The notes under the pieces are model-generated. The model did no database searches. It saw only the letters and a list, made by a program, of their open reading frames with translations, and had not been told where the DNA came from. A stretch of DNA of 64,000 nucleotides from Symbiodinium microadriaticum (Eukaryota > Sar > Dinophyceae > Suessiales > Symbiodiniaceae), in contig LSRX01000696.1 in the NCBI GenBank assembly GCA_001939145.1, forward strand, positions 25,398-89,397, read 5' to 3'. Both the position numbers and the translations under genes were made by a program. Below are positions 59,616 through 64,000 of this stretch, piece by piece. Position 1 is the first letter of the stretch, and every line of letters starts with the position of its first letter.

Positions 59616-60844
59616 CAAGTCCACTGAGAGGAAAACCAGGGATCGGACCATGCTTCGGCCCGGTCCTGGACCCGAACGGTGCGGGGGCCTTCATGGTATA
59701 ATGGTTTAGGGTTTAGGGTGTAGGGTTATAAAGCATCGGGTCTGGGGGTATTTATTGCTTTGGGCTTAGGGTTTAGGGCTTACGGTTTAAAGATATATGT
59801 TTGCTACGTTGTAGTATGCTTCTATACGGGGCCTTTTTGACACATACTGTTACACCATCATTCACATCCCTTCAACTCTGTCCTTCCTGTGGGTACCGTT
59901 GTATTCGTTCTTCTGACTTCGCCCCTATCAGCTCTGGTCCCTTCTTGAAGAGCAGGATCAAGGCCTGCCACGGCCACAGATAGCATCTCAAGCATCTGTG
60001 GCCAAAGCTGCTGCCAAACTAGAAGTGCATGCGCCTGATTCGATGTAGTCTAGTCGTTGTCTTCTAAAGGATCCGCGCAAGTAGAGGAACTCGACGAAAC
60101 CTTGCTTGAAACATGAACCCAGCTCAGAGCTATCAGCGGAGCTTCCCCGCTCCGTACGTCACCGGAAGATGCTCCCATCCGGGGGAGAGTGTCTCATTAT
60201 CGAATGCAAACATCCTCGCAGTCCATGCTGGGGCCGCACGACCCGCCTTAACTTATTCCAGCCTTTCCAGTTTCTAGTTAGGAGATAGGATTAAATGATT
60301 AGGGGGACCCTTGGGGATAGAGACCCTCTCAATAAGGTCCCCTTTAAGAGAGCCATCAGTAGGGTTAAGAAGGGTCCCCTTTCAGGTGTCTCCTTGATAC
60401 TACCTAGAACTAGTGCCCTACACCATTGAATACAGCAAGAGCATCGGCGCATAGGCATTGGAGGCACAAGCCCGTGTCCGGAGTGTGTAAGCTCACACCC
60501 CGAAGACGCAGCTAACTTCTCCAAGGCCACTTCTCCACTAGGAGGATTTTCTTTCAAACAACAAAAGAGGGGGCCGGTGGCTCATGGACGCTCCAACAAG
60601 ACATCTGGACTTATGGCTTCTGCGGTTACCAGGAATTACGAACAAAGGTGTCCATGTGCAGCTGCTTTCTGTAAGCTAGAATATCGCCTGAAAATCTTAC
60701 CAGGTTTAGGAAAAGGCTATGATGACCATGAACTACTCTTACATCATGGATATCCCTAGAGATCCAAACTCTTGTGCTGCAGGTGTTATCCGTGTTCCCT
60801 AGAGATCCCTCATCATGCCTGCTTCGTCCAGAGTTTCAGTACTT

Positions 60845-60925
60845 CCCTAAACCGTAAACCGAAAACCCTAAACTCTAAGCCCTAAACCCTAAACCCTAAA
60901 CTCTAAACCCTAGTCCCTAACGTTA
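60845..60925 (-). repeat. CCCTAAA telomere-like tract
   Basis: Eight or so CCCTAAA/CTCTAAA units, followed 35 bases later by a run of 17 G. Confidence 0.78.
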
Positions 60926-62494
60926 TGCAGAGCTCTCGAACCTCAGGCCTTACACCCTCGGGGGGGGGGGGGGGGTTCTACCTCCAAAACACACCACATA
61001 TATCTCAGGGCTCAAGGCTAAAAGTGAAAAGGATCTGCAAACACATGCTTGTCAAGCTGGGCCCGGAAAGATCTTTTTGAATCATACTAAATCCTGGGGA
61101 ACCTGATTAACTTATTGTGTCTTGTTTGCAAGTTGACTATGCTGTACGCCTCCCCCCCCCCCGGAAATCTTTTGAATCTTATAAAACATGGCTAGAGTTG
61201 CGGCAGGATGCTGGACAAATCTTTGAAACTTATTGAGTTCCCGGAAAACATCTCAGCCCCCAACTATGCACCCNCTTCTACTCATTTTGTGCTTTAGAAG
61301 CTTTGGTTTTCTTTAAAGTTTTTGTTTGCAGTATTTCTCACATGTTAAACACAGTTTAGCCTTTCAAAACTTCAAAACGGACAGAGCACCGTTGACAAAG
61401 ATGTAAAGAGTCGTCTTCTAGAGTTATCAAGTCTCTATGTTGCTGCTGCTTGCTTTGAGCTGGCATCTTTCGTAGGAGCTTTGCCTTTCCTGCCTTTATG
61501 TCTCAGTTGTTGTCTTAACTTAAGTTATCCTCTGTGTCCAAGATGCAAGATTGTCTTCATTCAGTGTGCTGCGTTGTCATGCATGAGGGATTAAGGCCGG
61601 TGGTTTCAAAGCCTGTGGTGTGAGAGGCTCGCACAAACCATAAGCTCCTAAATCTGTGGTCCCTCAACGGCACGAATGCCAACCATGGCAAAAAAGAACA
61701 ACAATAATCAGTACTAAAACATTGTATAGTTAATAAAGGCGAGATTTCTAACTACTAACTACTATTACTGCTATCACAGTATCATTATTTGTGTTATTGC
61801 TTATTGTTATGATTACCGGTGCTATTACTGTTTCTAGCACTACAAGTACTATACGATCACTATGAGCCTATGGCAATCACTACTAGTTACGAATACAATT
61901 CTAGAGCCATCGGCGTCCGGGCTCGGGTCTCCGACCACGGGTGAATTTTGGGACAACCTGGTGGCTTCTTACAGCCATCCCGGTTGTGGAGCCAGCCAGC
62001 CATAAAGCCTATAATTTCCTGAAAACAAATGTTGCATACTCTACTCTCTACTTCAACTCACAAGGACGGTTTCGGGGAAGCTTCTAAACATGTAGACACA
62101 AACGCTGAGGAATGCAACGCACATGAGCTGTTGACCCCGTTGGCGGCACTGCTGAAGGCAACGTCGCGTCCGCCGGAAAGTTGCATAATTGGTGCAAGAT
62201 AATCAAATCGTCCTATGGTTCGGCCCAAGTACACCCAAGCCCTAATCCAGGCACAAGTTCGGCACGCTGCCGGCTCCGGATTGAAGCGTTTGAGGCATCA
62301 TGTCGAGTCATGAGAGGCCCAGGAACGCCGCTTCAAATTGGCTGTCCATGCATACCGTGGCTCCGCAGGACCCCCACAAGCCCCGTGCTCTGAGTGTGTC
62401 CATGGGTCTCCGAAATCCCAAGTCCCAAATACTCCTGCAAATAGTAGAGTATATCAGAGTACAGCATGGCACAGAAAAGCATAGTATGGTGTAG

Positions 62495-62495
<1 letters not shown>

Positions 62496-62525
<30 letters not shown>

Positions 62526-62566
62526 GATATTATGTATGTGTATGTGTATATATATATATATATATA
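62496..62566. repeat. Two (AT)n runs
   Basis: TA dinucleotides at about 62498-62524 and 62548-62566, with TATGTATGTGTATGTG between them. Confidence 0.95.
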
Positions 62567-62699
62567 CATCTGACTCTGCTGCCAGAGCCTCAAGAGCTGC
62601 TAAGAAGATGTAAAGAAGGAAACACAGCGCCAGCAACCCAAGCTCTGACCTGAGAGCCCAAGGGCCAAAGCGCAGAAAGCAAGCTAACCTACTGTAGGG

Positions 62700-62815
62700 T
62701 GTGGGGGTGTGGGATTTGGGGCTTTTGGGGTTTAGGGTTTAGGGTTTGGGGCTTAAAGTTTAAGGTTTAGGGTTTAGATGGTTTAGGGGTTTAGGGTTTA
62801 GGGTTTAGGCCTAGG
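62700..62815 (+). repeat. TTTAGGG telomere-like tract
   Basis: GGGGTTTAGGGTTTAGGG stretches with substitutions, in two dense clusters. Confidence 0.8.
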
Positions 62816-63268
62816 CAAAGACATCCTGGCAACGAGACTCAAGTTCATGCATGGCCCACAAAACCGATATGCTCAAGTTTGCTCGCTCGATGGATCACGA
62901 ATGCAGAGCCTCTATACTTGCAGTACGACCACTAGTTATGGTTCTTTTCTTCATAGAAACTGGTATTAGAGCAATTCTGGTAACACTAACAATAACACCG
63001 CTTACACACATAACGGCAATAATCATGATGACAACAAATAATACAACTACGACTAATACTAGTCAGTAATAGCCAATAGTAACTGAATAGTCGCAGCACC
63101 TCTTATAGCCAACAGCTCGAAAGCCTTCGGGGGTGGAGCCAGGGTAATCTTGTGTCCACAGCTTGAGCTGCTGCAAGAGGCTTGAATCGTATGGAACATG
63201 CCAGGTCGAGTTGGTACTCCAAGAACTTGCACCGAAGCCTGGCTACTCTCATATTGCTATTTGTGGTC

Positions 63269-63350
63269 CCTACGGTTGATGATATAAATCCTGTATGACC
63301 TTAAGGACCCTAGACTATGTGAATTATGGTTTTTAATCCATCAACAGTAC
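63269..63350. mobile_element. Foldback element, family A, copy 3 (internally deleted)
   Basis: The left arm CCTACGGTTGATGATATAAA and the interior GGACCCTAGACTATGTGAAT are present. The right half is shortened by about 27 bases and ends CATCAACAGTA. Confidence 0.8.
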
Positions 63351-64000
63351 TGCAGGCCTGGTACTCTTCGGATCCGCCCCAAGAACAATCAAAGAACTCG
63401 ACCCGATCATCTTGCGGGTACCACGTTGGGGTACGCCGCTCCTGCCTCGGATTCGAGGCTTCAAAAACCTCAGAGTCCCTAAAGTCCTAAAGCCATTTTG
63501 ACCCCTTTCTTTGGGTACACTTTAAGGCTTCGGGTTTAGGGGTTTAGGGGTTTAGAGGTTTAGGGTTAAGGGGGGTTCTGGTGCATTCTCCTGCCTCAGC
63601 CTTTGTAGAAACAAATTGGGAACCCCGAGGCACGCTGGACTCATTTGCCCTGCAACATCGCCTCCAGGTCCTCAGGAGGCCAACTTCACAACATTTCACT
63701 CACAGATGGTTCTCTTTTTTTTTCTTTTTTTTTTGGTGGGCTCTTTTTCCGACTGCAGGTGCAGCTAGATTGGGTTTAGGGTTTAGGGCTTAGTCTAGGG
63801 TTCTCTTTTTTGTAGAGCCGGTTTCCACAGCCGAATCCATAGAGCACAGGATTGAGGGTTTACGGCCGTCTAGGGTTTACGAATCCGTGCGTAGGATAAT
63901 TCTCAAGCAAAATAGGCTCAACGCAGGAACTTCTTAGTGCTGCTACAACCATGTGCGACTCAGGGTATCAGAACGACGAAGTCTTGCAACCCAGCCGATG
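63351..64000. other. Right end of window, no gene recognised
   Basis: Telomere-like words lie at 63530-63575 and 63770-63790, and a T-rich run at 63712-63733. Short frames only. Confidence 0.5.

Larger units (their letters stand above)
55002..63268. other. Gene-poor stretch to near the right end
   Basis: No gene is recognised. Plus frames at 55221-55874 (217 codons), 57688-58035 (115) and 56852-57118 (88) show no family motif. The stretch holds runs of G or C (55197-55210, 60960-60976, 61152-61162), microsatellites (56028-56050, 57429-57470, 62496-62566), and many telomere-like tracts (57480-57520, 58274-58392, 58525-58615, 59485-59615, 59700-59795, 60845-60925, 62700-62815). There is one ambiguous base at 61274. 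Confidence 0.5.

Noticed and set aside
60303..60379. Inverted GGGGACCCTT / AAGGGTCCCC pair as another foldback element
   Set aside because: Only 10 bases pair and the spacer is long. It may be a distant relic of family D, but there is not enough to call it.
1..64000. CRISPR arrays, bacterial operons, Shine-Dalgarno sites, bacterial terminators
   Set aside because: Repeats have no regular spacer pattern. The spliced ankyrin gene and the telomere-like tracts mark the DNA as eukaryotic nuclear.

Overview
The window looks like a gene-poor stretch of a dinoflagellate nuclear genome, most likely Symbiodiniaceae or another suessialean (inference). Four signs point there. One gene (39131-41882, minus) belongs to a SHQW-plus-ankyrin protein type that I associate with dinoflagellates. 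Two intronless MFS transporter genes lie head-to-tail as a tandem duplicate. Imperfect TTTAGGG/CCCTAAA tracts are scattered through almost the whole window. Simple-sequence repeats are abundant. Only about 6 kb of 64 kb is convincingly coding. An unsequenced gap (51938-52823) and two single Ns show that this is a draft assembly.

Layout. 1-9.4 kb: no recognisable gene; telomere-like tracts and short tandem repeats. 9.4-10.15 kb: a (AATAT)n array, uninterrupted for about 490 bp. 11.5-16.7 kb: two spinster-like MFS genes on the plus strand, separated by 2.2 kb of microsatellites. 16.7-34.4 kb: no gene; foldback elements, a telomere-like pair facing outward at 19.2-19.7 kb, a decayed AATAT array at 20.6-21.75 kb, and a degenerate minisatellite at 30.1-30.6 kb. 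34.4-36.96 kb: a sharply bounded, very AT-rich block with no open frame. 39.1-41.9 kb: the two-exon SHQW/ankyrin gene. 42.4-44.3 kb: a CAA/CAG/CGA repeat complex. 44.3-64 kb: dense telomere-like tracts, the gap, and one probable exon of a prolyl-4-hydroxylase-like 2OG-Fe(II) oxygenase near 53.5 kb.

I see no common pathway linking the genes: they are two paralogous membrane transporters, one ankyrin protein of unknown role, and one oxygenase fragment. The most unusual material is non-coding. First, the AT-rich block has a GC-skew inversion and keeps C and G mainly in CpG. Second, several small foldback (MITE-like) families occur, one seen three times and one lying beside a splice acceptor. Third, the transporter copies show patchy divergence that suggests gene conversion. 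I did not find a convincing new multi-gene system.
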